Below are positions 24,153 to 36,500 of a stretch of 64,000 nucleotides of DNA, in pieces. Under the pieces are notes generated by a model. The model saw nothing but the letters and a program-made list of their open reading frames with translations. It was not told the DNA's origin and made no database searches. Positions within the stretch are counted from its first letter, which is position 1; each line of letters begins with the position of its first letter. The stretch is taken from assembly GCF_002443255.2 (NCBI RefSeq), contig NW_019211454.1:38462306-38526305 (forward strand), given 5' to 3'. A program made the position numbers and the translations under genes. This DNA is from Varroa destructor. Its lineage: Eukaryota > Arthropoda > Arachnida > Mesostigmata > Varroidae.

Positions 24153-27100
24153 ATGGATCTTAGGCGGCACAGCAGACCCGGTGAGTTTCTATACGAAGAA
24201 CTCTGTAGTTGCCGTCCACGTCATCCTGCTCTATTATACGGAAGAGAGGCGACCGTCAAGCCCATCCGGCATACAGTAGTTTATAGCATGTAATCGACAG
24301 CTTAACTCATATTCATATCGAAACATCGATGCCAAATGTTTTGAGTTTCTTTCGTCATTGGAGTTGTACGGCTTCGCCAGTTGGGGCCGGTCCCTGCCCA
24401 GGGAAATCAGCAGTGAAGGAACGTATACATATGCAGCTTAGAAGAACGGGTGTCCGCAAGATGCCTGATGAAATTTAATGTTCAAAAAGTTGTTACCTGT
24501 TGTTATCGAACCGTAAACAGTAGTATTGTGTTATAACTCTGCTTTGTTTAGATGGAACAGCTGTAGATCGGAACTAGATGAATGCTTTGCGTGCAATCAG
24601 ACTGACACGCGTTTAATAGTCTCGAACGTAAGTCTAGTATCTAATTGCTCTGTTCTCGTATGATGGCGGCCCATGAAATAAACCAAACCTATATAAATTA
24701 TTTTGTTCGAGAACAATGACGATGAAAGTCCCACTGAACTGGTGAGAAAACGAACATGCCATTTGATTTTTCTAATTTATGGCGTTGGAGTAAAGTTGTG
24801 GATATATCAAAGTAGTGTTCAGTTGTTAAATATATTATGTAGTCTCCGATTGGAAAGTCTGTTCTGAACTTAGCCTTCATCACCAAGTTAAGCTAAAAGC
24901 AGGTCGTTGGTGCTTCGTAGTTACTGAAATAAATAGCAACAACGTGTATGTGTCTTAAACAGTGACCGCTTTCATTGCTTTTCTGTTACAAACAAGAGGT
25001 AGGCGTTTTTCTCATTCTATAAATTGTTCGTTACAATAATTGCATAATTGTATGATTACTATTAAGTAAACACGCGAGATACGTAACTTAATGGTCCTCA
25101 TTTGTATAATAACGCTTCTGGCGTTTTTTTTTTGCAATCTATAATAAAATTTTAGGCTCGCGACAGTATATGCAACCATCTCCGGTGCTGGGACCTTCAC
25201 AAGCGCCTCGGTTATTTGAGGATACGTCGACATATGGGAATCAGCCGCCCGTGTCAACGCCCTACGCCTCCGCTCCACATGCTGCGCCTTCCGGCCTTCC
25301 TTCGGCATCCAGCCAACAGGAAGGCGGCTGGCAAAGTTACGACATGGAAATGATGGCTGAGTATACTCCGACACAACAATCTCTACCGCCGTATGACCCG
25401 TTTGGCCAACCACAACAGCATGGGTATGTGTGGACTTCCAGTACGATCGTAAAGCCAAAAAAATGAGGAAGTAATAACATTTCTTTTTCTGGTTAATAAT
25501 GCATCATGAGTGCTAGTGTTCTAATGATTCTCTGCCCTCATATCAAGGTAATGAATAAATCGTCTCTCTGTTTGTCAGAGAATCAGTTCCGTAGGGACAC
25601 GCCTTACTTTAAAGGGACGTGTTGAAGGTGACAGACATAAAAGCTCTTTGAGAACGATGCTTAACTTAAAAAATCGGCTGCCTTGATCAAGTACTAGAAT
25701 ATAGGGAACAACTTATTTCAATTCTAATATGCAACTGTGATTCCAATATGCAATTTTATCTATAATACCTGTGAGTTGGCTTGCTACATCGTCGATGTAT
25801 TTGCGGTTTTATGGCATATATAAGTAAGATATGGATCTTGTTGTATGATGTTTATAGAAACAGAAGTGCCAACATGAATTGGTCAAATCTGGGAGTCCCT
25901 ATAATGTTGAACTCTGTCTTAATAGAGTGTTGATAATAACTACATAAGGCAAAGATAGATGCTCTGTACGCTTGTGTTTTGCAGATTTAACAACAATCCA
26001 GCCATGCCCACAGGAATAAACATGCAGAATCCTTATGGTGGACCAAACATAGCTGGAGGGCCCCTTTCAACTGGAGCTCAGATGGGACAGTCAGGGCCTC
26101 AGCAACAGCAGCAGATCTTCAATCCTCAACAATTCCTTAATGACCCGATGACTTCGATGGCCTTCCATTACGGCAACGCAATAGCTGGTCATAGTCGAGA
26201 AATTGTAAACGAAAAAATTGAAAAATATGTGTCTATTAGCAAACTCAAGTAAGTAGAACCAAACATCTTATGTTTTTGGATAATAATTGAACTATTAATA
26301 GTCATCTTGGTCCTCCATTTCGGTCAATAAGGTTAATTACAAAATGTATAGTTTATACATTTTGTAATTAACCTTATTTTACATAGATATACTTTAAGTT
26401 GATGATTGTTCAGAGTCCTCTTCCTTGATGTAGATTGTAACTTAGGATCTATTATAAAGGAGACCGATAGCAGCCGGCAACTTTATTATCAGTCAAATAA
26501 TGTAACCTTGGCTTAATCTCTTGCTGTATTTCATTACAGGTACTATTTTGCTGTTGATACGTCTTACGTTTCACAAAAGCTTTTCCTTCTCCTCTTCCCA
26601 TTCATTCATAAGGACTGGGCACCGAAATACAATCAGGATGTACCTGTGCCTCCTCGGTATGATGTCAACGCTCCGGACCTTTATATCCCTAGTGAGTATA
26701 TATATATACTTGGACACACACATACGAATATACAGATATATAAATATATACAGATAAACTTTTATGGAGAGATTTTTTCATCTTCTGGTAGTTTTCGTAT
26801 TTGACATGATGTCCATTGAAACTTTTCCTTCAATCAAAATTGTACGTTAATATTATTTAAAAAGATTATAAAATATTATTAAAAAAAGTATAAAAGATTA
26901 ATTTCGGTACATGAGAACTTTCAGTTCCAAACTATTGTTACGGTCACTTCTAATTTGTTTTACCATTTGCTTTGTCAGCTGAGTTGCAAATATGACAAAA
27001 GCGGCATAACGTTAGATCATGCGTATCTTCTTTGTATTGTTCTTTGTAATTTTCATATAGCGATGGCTTTTGTATCGTACATTCTGCTATCAGCCTACAT

Positions 27101-27874
27101 GATGGGCTTGGAGGATAGATTCTCTCCGGAAGTGCTAGGTGTTCAGGCAAGCTCTAGCATAGCTGCAATGACGGTAGAAACCGTAATCATAATGGCTGCC
27201 CTGTACGTGATGAATATCAACACCTATCTGAAGTTCTACGATTTGATTGCATTCTGTGGATACAAATTCGTAGCTATGTTGGTCGTACTTCTTACGTCGC
27301 TGCTTGCAGGTATGACAGGGTACTTGCTAGCCGTAGCATATTGTTCGGCTACCCTCGGATTTTTCCTCGTAAGTATATGCAAACGCATATATACATATAT
27401 ATAATATCGGAGAAGCTGCACAGTGGCACTTCTTAAATAGGCCATCCACTTAAGGTTATATAGTACCATTGTAAAAAAACTTTTTCATAGAAATCGAGCT
27501 TCTCCTCTTGGATTGTTGGACGCATTCTAAATTGGTTTTTGATTGCATATTATTAATTGTATCATTAATCCCTTCTTAGTAATTTTCTAATAATAATGTT
27601 ATTATTAGTTAGATAAACATTGCGAAACCTATTAGGTGCGATGAAATCGAAGGTTCACTCGTGATCTTTTTGCCCATATTTTCAGTTGAGAACCCTACGC
27701 ATCGCCTTTCTGTCAAACCCTGGCACGGGGCATTTTGGCGAGGGGTCCCGTCGTTCACTGTACGTCCTTCTTGCCGTGTGTCTGTTCCAGCCATTTGTCA
27801 TCTGGTACATGACTCATTCACTACTGCTGGCGACAGCTAAGGGTTCAGCTAGCCGTGCGACTGCGGGTAGCTAA
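24153..27874 (+). CDS. YIF1: YIF1 homologue (Yip1-interacting factor), complete, six exons
   Basis: Exons are 24153-24180, 25156-25423, 25985-26248, 26540-26691, 27061-27368 and 27686-27874. All junctions are GT-AG and all phases match, giving 1209 coding bases, 402 residues and a TAA stop. Residues 1-160 are a hydrophilic cytosolic part rich in Pro, Gln and Asn. The YIF1 core follows: [12 protein letters not shown], then [14 protein letters not shown], then [10 protein letters not shown], all with direct counterparts in human YIF1A/B. Residues from about 238 to 395 hold roughly five hydrophobic membrane segments, including the conserved [14 protein letters not shown] loop and TLRIAFL. YIF1 partners YIP1 in ER-Golgi membranes and works in COPII/Rab-linked vesicle traffic. 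It is somewhat longer than human YIF1B (about 314 residues), mainly in the N-terminal low-complexity part. The start codon sits in a 28-base first coding exon (ending RRHSRP plus one base), chosen because its phase 1 end completes Gly with exon 2. Confidence 0.95.
26326..26378. repeat. Perfect 25-bp inverted repeat (foldback) in YIF1 intron 3
   Basis: The left arm is 26326-26350, a 3-base GTT loop follows, and the right arm is 26354-26378. The arms are exact reverse complements (left arm starts AATAAGGTTAATTAC). It lies in the intron between YIF1 exons 3 and 4, transcribed in the sense direction, so the pre-mRNA would form a long hairpin. No target-site duplication or coding capacity is visible. 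Confidence 0.95.
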
Positions 27875-27875
27875 T

Positions 27876-27894
27876 AATAGTAATAATAATAATA
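27876..27894. repeat. (TAA/AAT)n triplet repeat in the YIF1 3'UTR
   Basis: A short TAA/AAT triplet run begins directly after the YIF1 stop codon, so several further in-frame or near-frame stops follow. Confidence 0.8.
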
Positions 27895-27926
27895 ATGGGC
27901 GAAGCCGTCGTGCGAGAGCAATGCGC

Positions 27927-27932
27927 AATAAA
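27927..27932 (+). promoter_or_regulatory. YIF1: Possible YIF1 polyadenylation signal (AATAAA)
   Basis: The AATAAA lies 53 bases after the YIF1 stop. Another AATAAA at 28459-28464 could serve a longer 3'UTR. Confidence 0.4.
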
Positions 27933-28670
27933 TAGAATTGCTCCCACAAATGTTAAGGTAAATGTAGATCAATTTTTTTCGAGTGTTAGGTATGAGGCCT
28001 CTATGAGCATGCGCTCGTTGTGTGTGCCTCCGCTCTTTTTGTAGATTTATTAAGATTTACTTTCTTTGTTGATGATGTTCATATGAGCGTATGTTATCAT
28101 TGTAGAGAAAAATAGAGTGGCGACTGATCGGAAGGAGCTGTACGGAGTTCAATAGAGGCGGCAAAACGCACGTCTACAGTAATGGCGAAGATGCTGGACG
28201 AAGACGTTATCTGTACTCAAAGTATGGGTGCGACGAAATAGGGAAAAGAACCCGACCGAACAGTACGTACGACGGTGGGAAGGTAGCAAAAAAAAAGGTA
28301 GAAAATGAAAGTTTTATGTGCCACCTACCCATCGATGAATTTCAAAGACGACGATCGATGGTTGAGTCGCCGCGCCATTGGGAATAGGAAAATGTTATTG
28401 AGAACAGCAAACCAATAAGTAAACAAGTGCAGCGTATGATATGTATATTTATATTTGAAATAAATAAGTACAATTATAATGTGATTTTTTAATAGAATGA
28501 ACGTGTTTTCGTTTTTCGAGCTGCGTCCAACTAGCTTTGTGCGTCAAGCTTTTTAGTAGCAACGACTTATGGTAACTGCGAATTCTGTCGTATTAGTCTT
28601 GCTTGTTCGAACCGCCATTACTGTGTTTTGAACACACACGTAGGTGTGCAGTTTATTTTATACTCATCAA

Positions 28671-28709
28671 ATATCAGTATTCTAATACTCTATATAGAGT
28701 GTTAGAATA

Positions 28710-28756
<47 letters not shown>
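28671..28756. repeat. Near-perfect 23-bp inverted repeat running into a (AT)n microsatellite
   Basis: The arms 28671-28693 and 28694-28716 meet without a loop and differ at one pair. The right arm continues into about 22 AT units up to 28756. It lies between the convergent 3' ends of YIF1 and the CD98hc gene. Confidence 0.93.
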
Positions 28757-28759
<3 letters not shown>

Positions 28760-28810
28760 CGTAATTTCTTTAAGAGATGACACCTGAGTATGCTGCCAAT
28801 AAAAACCATT

Positions 28811-28816
28811 TTTATT
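28811..28816 (-). promoter_or_regulatory. Possible polyadenylation signal for the CD98hc gene
   Basis: TTTATT on the plus strand, which is AATAAA on the minus strand, about 220 bases past the stop codon of the minus-strand gene. Confidence 0.35.
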
Positions 28817-29037
28817 TTGTTCTAGAATTGTTTCTTATTTTCTTAGTTTTACTTTTGTAAGCGAGCTTTGTTTTAAATACACCATTAATACGTGTATACA
28901 CATTATGTAGTAAATCAAAGGCAAACCAGCAAAACACAACTTGTTGTTAAATGTCAACCGCAACAAGAATACAATATCATATTATCGTTGATCAGCTCCT
29001 TAGAGTATCTTTACTTAAAGCGAACATAAAATGCTAT

Positions 29038-30525
29038 TTATTTAGGCACGAACTGGATTACGATAGTCTCCTGTGCGCCGACATCTAATTTTTTAAGCAG
29101 TACTCTTTGCTTGTGCTTATCGGAAATGGATGAAACAATTTCAATTTGGCCCGTTTCAGGGATACGTTCGTTGAGTGAAGTAATATCGACCTGTTCGGTT
29201 GAAGAGCCAAAGTTGGTCACGACGGCAATGCTTGGATCGCCTTTCTTGATTCGCGACATGGCTACAATATTTTCACCTATGATCTGGAGTGAGGTTTCAC
29301 CCATACGGATGGAGCATTCAGCCTTGCGTAGCTTTGCGGTTTTTGTGAAGACTTGGAAAAAGTTATTCGATTTTTGACTTTTAAAATCTTCTACGATTTT
29401 CCATTGCATTGACTGCGGGGTTTTCCCATGGTTACGTTGAAGTTCATCTGGCAGATTCTCATCATTTTTCCCATACTCGTCGCCAAAGTAAAGAAACGGA
29501 GTTGCGTCAGCTAACAGCGAGAAGATGAGTAAACGATCGCGCTCTGCCTGTTCTAGCCGAGTTGTCAACGGTTTAATGTCACCATTGCCAAGGACAAGGT
29601 TCGAACGACATAATCTCGTCCTATTTTTCTTAGCTGTCGACTCAAGGACATGCAGCAGATCTTGTGGTTTGTAGTTCCTGCCAAGGACGAGTGGTTTATA
29701 GTTGAGCACCATGTGTGTCTGGTTACATAATTCAAGTTCGTCCAGCGGCTTATATGACGAGAGGATACTAACTCGTGGAAAATCTTCTGGGTTAAATCTG
29801 CTGACGCTATCATACCACTGTTGAGTCAGTTTTTTCAGGTCTAAACTGTTCGGCAGTAACTCAATTTCATCGAAGACAAAGCCTGCGACACCTTTGCCTA
29901 ACCAGAAATCGAGCACATCGACGAACTCGCCCTGTTTCTCTTCGGTGGTAAGGTCGACCTGCGACATCGGAATCTTAAGCAGGATCTTTTGAGCCTTAGC
30001 GATCTCCGCAATATCGAGAAAAGAGCCAAGATTGGGTCGGATAATCTTCGGAGAATTCTTATCGTACAGGCCGTCGAGGACAATCGCAGAGACTGAAATT
30101 TCTTCAAAATACGAAAGCTTTTCTTTGACACCGGCCAGATCAGACTTTTGATCGCCATCCCCATCTTTGAACTCGTCCACACGTAATTCGTAGACAGACG
30201 ATGTTTCGTACCATTCGGGCTCTTCGGGCTTGGCACAGCCTGGAGTCATAATGATGATTGCCACTGCGCCTACCAACATGGCAGTCCAAAGCAGCCAAAA
30301 CAGGACGAAGAAGATACGACGCATAGCTATCCAGAACGGGTCATTCGCATACCTCATTAACTCTTCCTTCGTCAACCCGCACTGATAGCTAACATTTCCT
30401 GAGTCCGGCATCTCAAGTTTGGCTTCCCCATTATTCGACGTCTGAAATTTTATCTTTGCGTTGTCACCCTCGGTGTTTAGTTTCGACTTTTCGTCGATAT
30501 CATCTAGTTCCTTCAAGTCGGACAT
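29038..30525 (-). CDS. SLC3A2-like: 4F2 heavy chain / CD98hc-like subunit of heteromeric amino-acid transporters
   Basis: An uninterrupted 1488-base CDS (ATG 30525-30523, stop 29040-29038) encodes 495 residues. Residues 1-70 are a charged cytosolic tail ending in LTKEELMRYANDPFW, the conserved 4F2hc juxtamembrane motif. Residues 71-94 are a single membrane span, making it type II. Cys97 just outside the membrane matches the cysteine that bridges to the light chain in human 4F2hc. The rest is a GH13 alpha-amylase-like ectodomain, with AGVKEKLSYFEEI, FWLGKGVAGFVFDEIELL and FGDEYGK counterparts. It has at least two N-glycosylation sequons (NQT, NRT). The amylase catalytic carboxylates are not apparent, as expected for this non-enzymatic subunit. 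Function (family knowledge): it carries LAT-type light chains to the plasma membrane for amino-acid exchange. A splice acceptor (TTTCAG, ending at 30545) lies 20 bases before the ATG, so a noncoding 5' exon probably lies to the right. Confidence 0.93.
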   Translation of the reverse strand: MSDLKELDDIDEKSKLNTEGDNAKIKFQTSNNGEAKLEMPDSGNVSYQCGLTKEELMRYANDPFWIAMRRIFFVLFWLLWTAMLVGAVAIIIMTPGCAKPEEPEWYETSSVYELRVDEFKDGDGDQKSDLAGVKEKLSYFEEISVSAIVLDGLYDKNSPKIIRPNLGSFLDIAEIAKAQKILLKIPMSQVDLTTEEKQGEFVDVLDFWLGKGVAGFVFDEIELLPNSLDLKKLTQQWYDSVSRFNPEDFPRVSILSSYKPLDELELCNQTHMVLNYKPLVLGRNYKPQDLLHVLESTAKKNRTRLCRSNLVLGNGDIKPLTTRLEQAERDRLLIFSLLADATPFLYFGDEYGKNDENLPDELQRNHGKTPQSMQWKIVEDFKSQKSNNFFQVFTKTAKLRKAECSIRMGETSLQIIGENIVAMSRIKKGDPSIAVVTNFGSSTEQVDITSLNERIPETGQIEIVSSISDKHKQRVLLKKLDVGAQETIVIQFVPK

Positions 30526-33500
30526 CTTGTTTAAAACTTCTGCTGAAATCAATCAGAAAAGTAAACAGTACAGAGAACTTGTTATATGATGAATCATTAT
30601 CTGTTTTGTTGACTTTAAAAACGAGAAAACATGAGATAAATATATTTCCATTAAAAAGTATTGTATCAGTTAGCGCACGCGATCTGAAATATTTGAATGC
30701 GTTGTGCTAAGAGTTAATATTTTGAAACATAAACACATTGTGTTACAAAAAACTTAAGCTCCTTGTAGTTAAGCGACAGTTTCAAAGAAACCATCAATGA
30801 CTGGTCATTTCTGTAGCTTTCTAAATACATACGCTTGCGTGTTTCTCTCTACGATGGAAGCAGACTGCAGTAAGAATTGTGGGTATCCATAGAGTAGAGC
30901 ACAGCATACGCGATACAAATTGTAAATCATAAAGCAGTATATTTCATCAGCAAGGATTCCAGTAAACGTCATTGAGTTCCAGAATTATGGTTCGCCATAA
31001 TATTCCTGTATCTGTCAACTTGAGCCTCAAGTAAACTGATCAATAACATATACGATGGCGCCCCTAAATTGAAAATTTTATTTTATTATTTATGCTTCGT
31101 CTCAGCAATAGATTCAATCATTTTTTCTATATGTCCTAGAAGTGTGATTCTAGACAGTGATATTTATTCAGTGTAACCACAATCGCGATTCAATTCAGGA
31201 CCTAAACCATTAACTAGTCATTCTCAATACATCATCCTGTTACAAACGGACTTTAAAACCGAATAATATTTGAATCAGTTGGTCTAGCGTTGATTTTTTG
31301 GTATGTGTTAGAGGTATTCTGTTTCATTTTTGGCACGCTTGTCCCGGGACTCTGACAGCTATATACCTATCATTCGCATTCCCATATGTAATTTATCTAC
31401 GACTTTTTGAAGTAAATTGATCGTGGGATATGCTTGTCCGCCAGTACTTTTTTTAGTGAATAAAAGGTCTCATAATCATACGGATTTATACGGATACTTC
31501 TCTGTCCAATCTAGAAATAGAGATATGGCGATTAAGTCTGGCATTGTCATCAATTGACTGGACTGTGTGCTTTCGACTGTCGTACTAACGGTCTATAAGT
31601 CTATCAGGGAACTCGAGATAACGGACTGCATGCATTTTTTTATTTTCCGCGAGTGTTACATAGTAGCAGATACTCATGATATCTATTGTAAATACTATCA
31701 TCATATGTCCAAACCCATTCGGCAGTGCCATCCTACTCAATTTTCTCCAGTGCATTTAGTCTCTTTCGGTCTGGCGGTAAAGAATGAATTACGCCTCGTT
31801 CAAGACAACCATACGCTCCCGGCATTGCAATGCGTTCTTGTTTTTCTTCCTTTCCTTGCAAACTCTTTTCTCCTAAAATGTACTCAATCGATTTACGTAA
31901 TAGTCTGGAAGAGTGGACTATTTACCGCCCATATTTTGTCTGCTAGTGACGTGTCGTTTTAATTAATAATAGTAATAAAAAAGGTGATTCAATTTCACAG
32001 TTCACCGAATTCGCTTAAAACAGACAGATGTGATTTTAATATGCCAACAACTTTAACGGCTCACCGTGCGTCAAGCGATACAAGTAGACGTAAACTTGCT
32101 TAAGTGTTGCTAAAATATACTAGATACAAAATCTCACAGAATTAAACCTTAGGCTAACAGTAAACTAAAGGCCCCAAAAATGTAGGTGTTTAAAATGGCT
32201 GAAAATTTCAAAAAACACAAAAATTCTTAGAAAGAGCGGTCGTTGCAGCTTCGGCCATTGATACTTTCCTTTTTAAAATAATCATTAATTATTGAATCAA
32301 AAACGTAGAGGCATTAAAATGAATTTTTCAATCGTTTTGATATATTTTTGTTTTACTTAATCTTGATAACGATATAAATCTTAATGTCTTGAACATCATA
32401 ATGTGTTTCTTGTCTTTTTCAGAAATTCTATTAAAACGTTCAATACAGATTTTGGGCAAAAAAAAGTTTGTAACCTTCGTAGGAATGCGCCCAGCGTGGA
32501 AAGATTGGATCATGACTAGTATTAGTTTTTCCGAAAATGAAACACTGCTGTTCAGCATGACGAGATTGTTGTTTTGCTGTAGAAACGGCTGGTGCTCGTC
32601 TGGTTCAAGGAGTAATGTATAAATGCAAGTAATCTGTAAAAATTTTTTTCAATTTGAACGCACCGCCCTACGTGCATATATAGATAGAGCATACTTAGGT
32701 TTGTTAACCGCCCGTTGTCCTTCGTCGATATTTAGTCACTGACTCTTCTAAACGCCAACTGACAGCGACATACCAGTTGCGATCTGCAGCCGTTATCAAA
32801 AAAGGCCGGATAGATAATTTGCAATAGTTCAGAAGTTCATGCTCCACTCATTTCCCTCGACATCACTTAGAAACAATATGCCTTAGAATGTCGATAGTAA
32901 AGAAGGACTCCTTTCTGTGGATTTGAGTTTTTTGGTGTATGTATTGCTTGGTAATGGCTGACTCAGTCTGCCGAACGGCCGTCGTGAATTCATAGAAAAT
33001 GGAATTAACACAGAAAGTACAGACCGGCAGTCGAAACACGCACGCAAAATATAATATTGACTGTGGTTGCTCATCGCATACAGCTAGAGAAGTTTGCAAT
33101 GGTAATAGTCGCCGCGTCTGTTACTATATTCTCGCTGGTAGAAAAGATAACGGCGAATCTAACGTCACTCGCGGTCTATTTTCGTTTATCTTTGACTAGC
33201 AATGCCAGTTGGTAGTGCGTGACCGCCAAAAAGCACTTACGTTGCTAAGAGACTTTTTTCTCTCTGTGGTAATGCATTGTCAACTTGAAAAACAGGGTGA
33301 AGGGAAACTCTCTTCATTGAAATGATGCTTTACTTTACCATTGACTTTTGCATTGTGTTTTAGTTACAACGGATTTTACTCTTGCGTATAATCGTACATG
33401 GAAAGTCGTAAACCAGATGTTATGATCATACGTTATACTGTATATTATACTGATATCTGTCACAACCACTTACTGGGAGACGGTAACCTTTGCCGTTTGA

Positions 33501-36500
33501 AGGAGCTTCGCAAACGCATTGCATAAAGCATTAAGCTGCAACTTGAAGCCATGATGGTAACTGAACATCCCCAATGTGGTTTACCATGCAGGCTACAAAT
33601 AAAAGTACAATTCTTCATTACTGTCCCCATTTAAAGGCTGTAAACAAAATGAGGCGACGCTTACTGCCATGGGACGTCCCTCTCCAACGCTTTTATGCCA
33701 TTGATTATAGCATGTGTGACTTTATATCCAGGGCTTTCTCTTTGCAAGACAATGTTTGCATGTACATCGTAAATAATAACCTTATTATACGTAAACTAGC
33801 ACTCTCATTTTTACAAGGACAATGTCTTTTCCCAACGTGCCCAGAAAAATCATTCGTGTAGCAATTATCGTAGCAAATTTAATTGCATCCTCTATTATTT
33901 CACTATCATATAAGAAATGACTGCATTCGATGCGTTCAGTTACACTATGACAAACATATCTTACAACTGCTAAAGCCGTACATTCAATACTGTAATTCGG
34001 CGTTATGGCAACGGTAAGATGATTTTGTGAAAAATACCCTCTCTCATTGCTGTTGTATAATTCTGGTTAAATTAGTCAGAACTCAATACTAACAGAGAAC
34101 GCCCAGCCATCTAATTTTACTCAGACAAGTAAAAGAAGTCAAATAGCTATTCCAGCCTATTAAATGATCTCGTGTAAAATAGTTGTCCGGCATGTTGCAT
34201 CAGCAGGAAGTGGTCATTCTCGGAACTGTTGCGCTATCCGACCTACAGCCGACTCAACCTAGTTTCTTTCTCTTCGTGTCCTTTGATCTCAACCGACTAG
34301 GTTAGCTGGCTAGGGAAATTATGTCTGCCTCAACATTCATGGGCGTCTATCTGCACATTTATTGATATATATAATGTAGCTTCTGCATTCTGCAGTCTTA
34401 GCGAGGGGCGTAGCGTCCACAACTGTTGCACCTTTTATCAAAATTATGCTCAGATATTCGGACCAACGTGGCGATGGCAACACCGACAAGGACTGATATG
34501 GGTGTCAGCCCTATGCCACGACGACAGTAAAATGAAACCAAAAGGCAAATGGTTCTTTTTTACTATTAAAAATACATTTCAATTTTAGGAACCTATACAT
34601 ATTTCACTAGTCTACACACTGATTTTCTGATTACTCGTTAAGTCACATTCACCCAAAACGTTTCGCAATATTTCAAGCACCCACGTGTCGACCCGTTGCG
34701 GTGATTTTTATAACACGGCAATTTTTAATCACTATCAGATGTACTCTTGCTGTATATGCACCATTCTGCAATAATATACAGTATCTTATTAACGATTATC
34801 TATCTGCCCTTTGTTTCTCACCTTTATGCTAGGCAGATGTGTGTACAAACTGCCGCGGACGGCGGCACTCGGCACTTGACTGACGATAGTCTTCTTTACA
34901 CTAGAAGCTGCAAAATTGATGAATCGACGTCTGGCTCCCAGCACAGCTAATGCTACGCCAGTTCAATTGACTGTTCGTTTGCTTTCTGGCTGACTGTACA
35001 ACCGCTGGAGCCACCCTGGGTAATCACCTCGTCATCGCTGTTAGAATGACATTTCCGAACGTGCTACATGTGTCTGTGTGTGCGTGCGTATCTCTATGTA
35101 AAGATTGGAGGCACAGAACACCGCAGAGCATAGTACAAATGAGGCGTCAGGCGAGGAGGGTGTCCTAAATGGCGCTGGCAGGCGCAACCACTAGATGGCG
35201 CCACATTTTCGGTTGCGGGCCAATCCGGAGAGCGAGAGAGGACCATCGCCCGCAAATAACGGACGGTATTTGACAGTGTCGCTCATATAATAAATACCGG
35301 GGTTCTATGGATGCACGATTTATTTTATTATCAACCGAAGGGTGATGAAACACGCGCGCTTGTTGACGTGTGCATTCGATCATGACACTGATACTGAGAT
35401 TACCATTTGGCTTAAACACATTTCGAATACCAGAAAAGCCAGTGTCAGTGTAAAGAGTTGCACGAAGTTAAGTATTAGAGAGAGCCGTTAGTGAATGCAA
35501 AGGAACCAATAAAACAGAATTAAGATGAAAAAATAAGACAGATTAGTGAAGGCACCTAGAATTTTCGACTATGTTAAACCTGGGCGAACAAATGACACCA
35601 AAAATGTGTAGCAGGTAAATTGGATCGTATGACGAGTGATACATAGGGCATTTTATAGCTATGATACGTTTCGCAAAAATGGCTCAACATTTTATCAAAT
35701 GGATATCAATTCATGTAAAGAATTCGGTATGCGTAATAATGTGAATTCAACTAACTACTACTAAGAATGAAAACTAGGGAAGTTTTTGGAAAAAAGGAAC
35801 ATTTTCATCGCTGCTCCATTCTCAGATTCATTCAATTAAGCGTAAACCAAGCTGAAAATTGCACTGAACTATAAATCTAAACATTTATAATTTATATTTT
35901 TAATTCTAAATCTCTAAAGACTTTCTTGTTATTCTTAGAATTTCCTAATAGACGCATCATCTTAATGATAACTATAATATACAATGATTTTAGAAGGTAC
36001 GCTATGTGGCTCTTGCTTTGTTTGAGCCAAGCTTATTCATTTTAAACATTAACCAAACATTATCATATCAGATATCTGATTATATTCTTAATATATATCA
36101 TTCTTAGCCTGTATAGACTCACAAGATTTTGCATTTATGATAGACATTGCGGCATATTATGGGACATATAAAAAACGCTCACTCAGTGTAATTAAAACCA
36201 ACATCTCTGGCCATATATAAAGCATCTGAATTGTCTTATCTGAGGAAACTACCCCTAAAGTTATGTCGGGGTACAAACAAAGATGGCGCACGTGGCTACC
36301 TATGAGTTAAATTCAAAATGTGCGTTATCAACATTAGTTCTTTAATTAGGCAAAACTGGCGCATCCAAACCTTAAGTGCGTAATATCCTATGATTTGTGG
36401 TGACTAAAGCAGGGGTGGAAAAAAATGTATACTAGATTCAAGTAAATCATCTATTTTAAAGAGGTGCTGATATCGCTAAAGAAGACCAAGCTAACTGAAG

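Noticed and set aside
31567..31962. 131-codon plus frame
   Set aside because: Starts from a non-ATG codon, residue order resembles random AT-rich translation (many Cys, His, Tyr, Phe), no domain or splice context.
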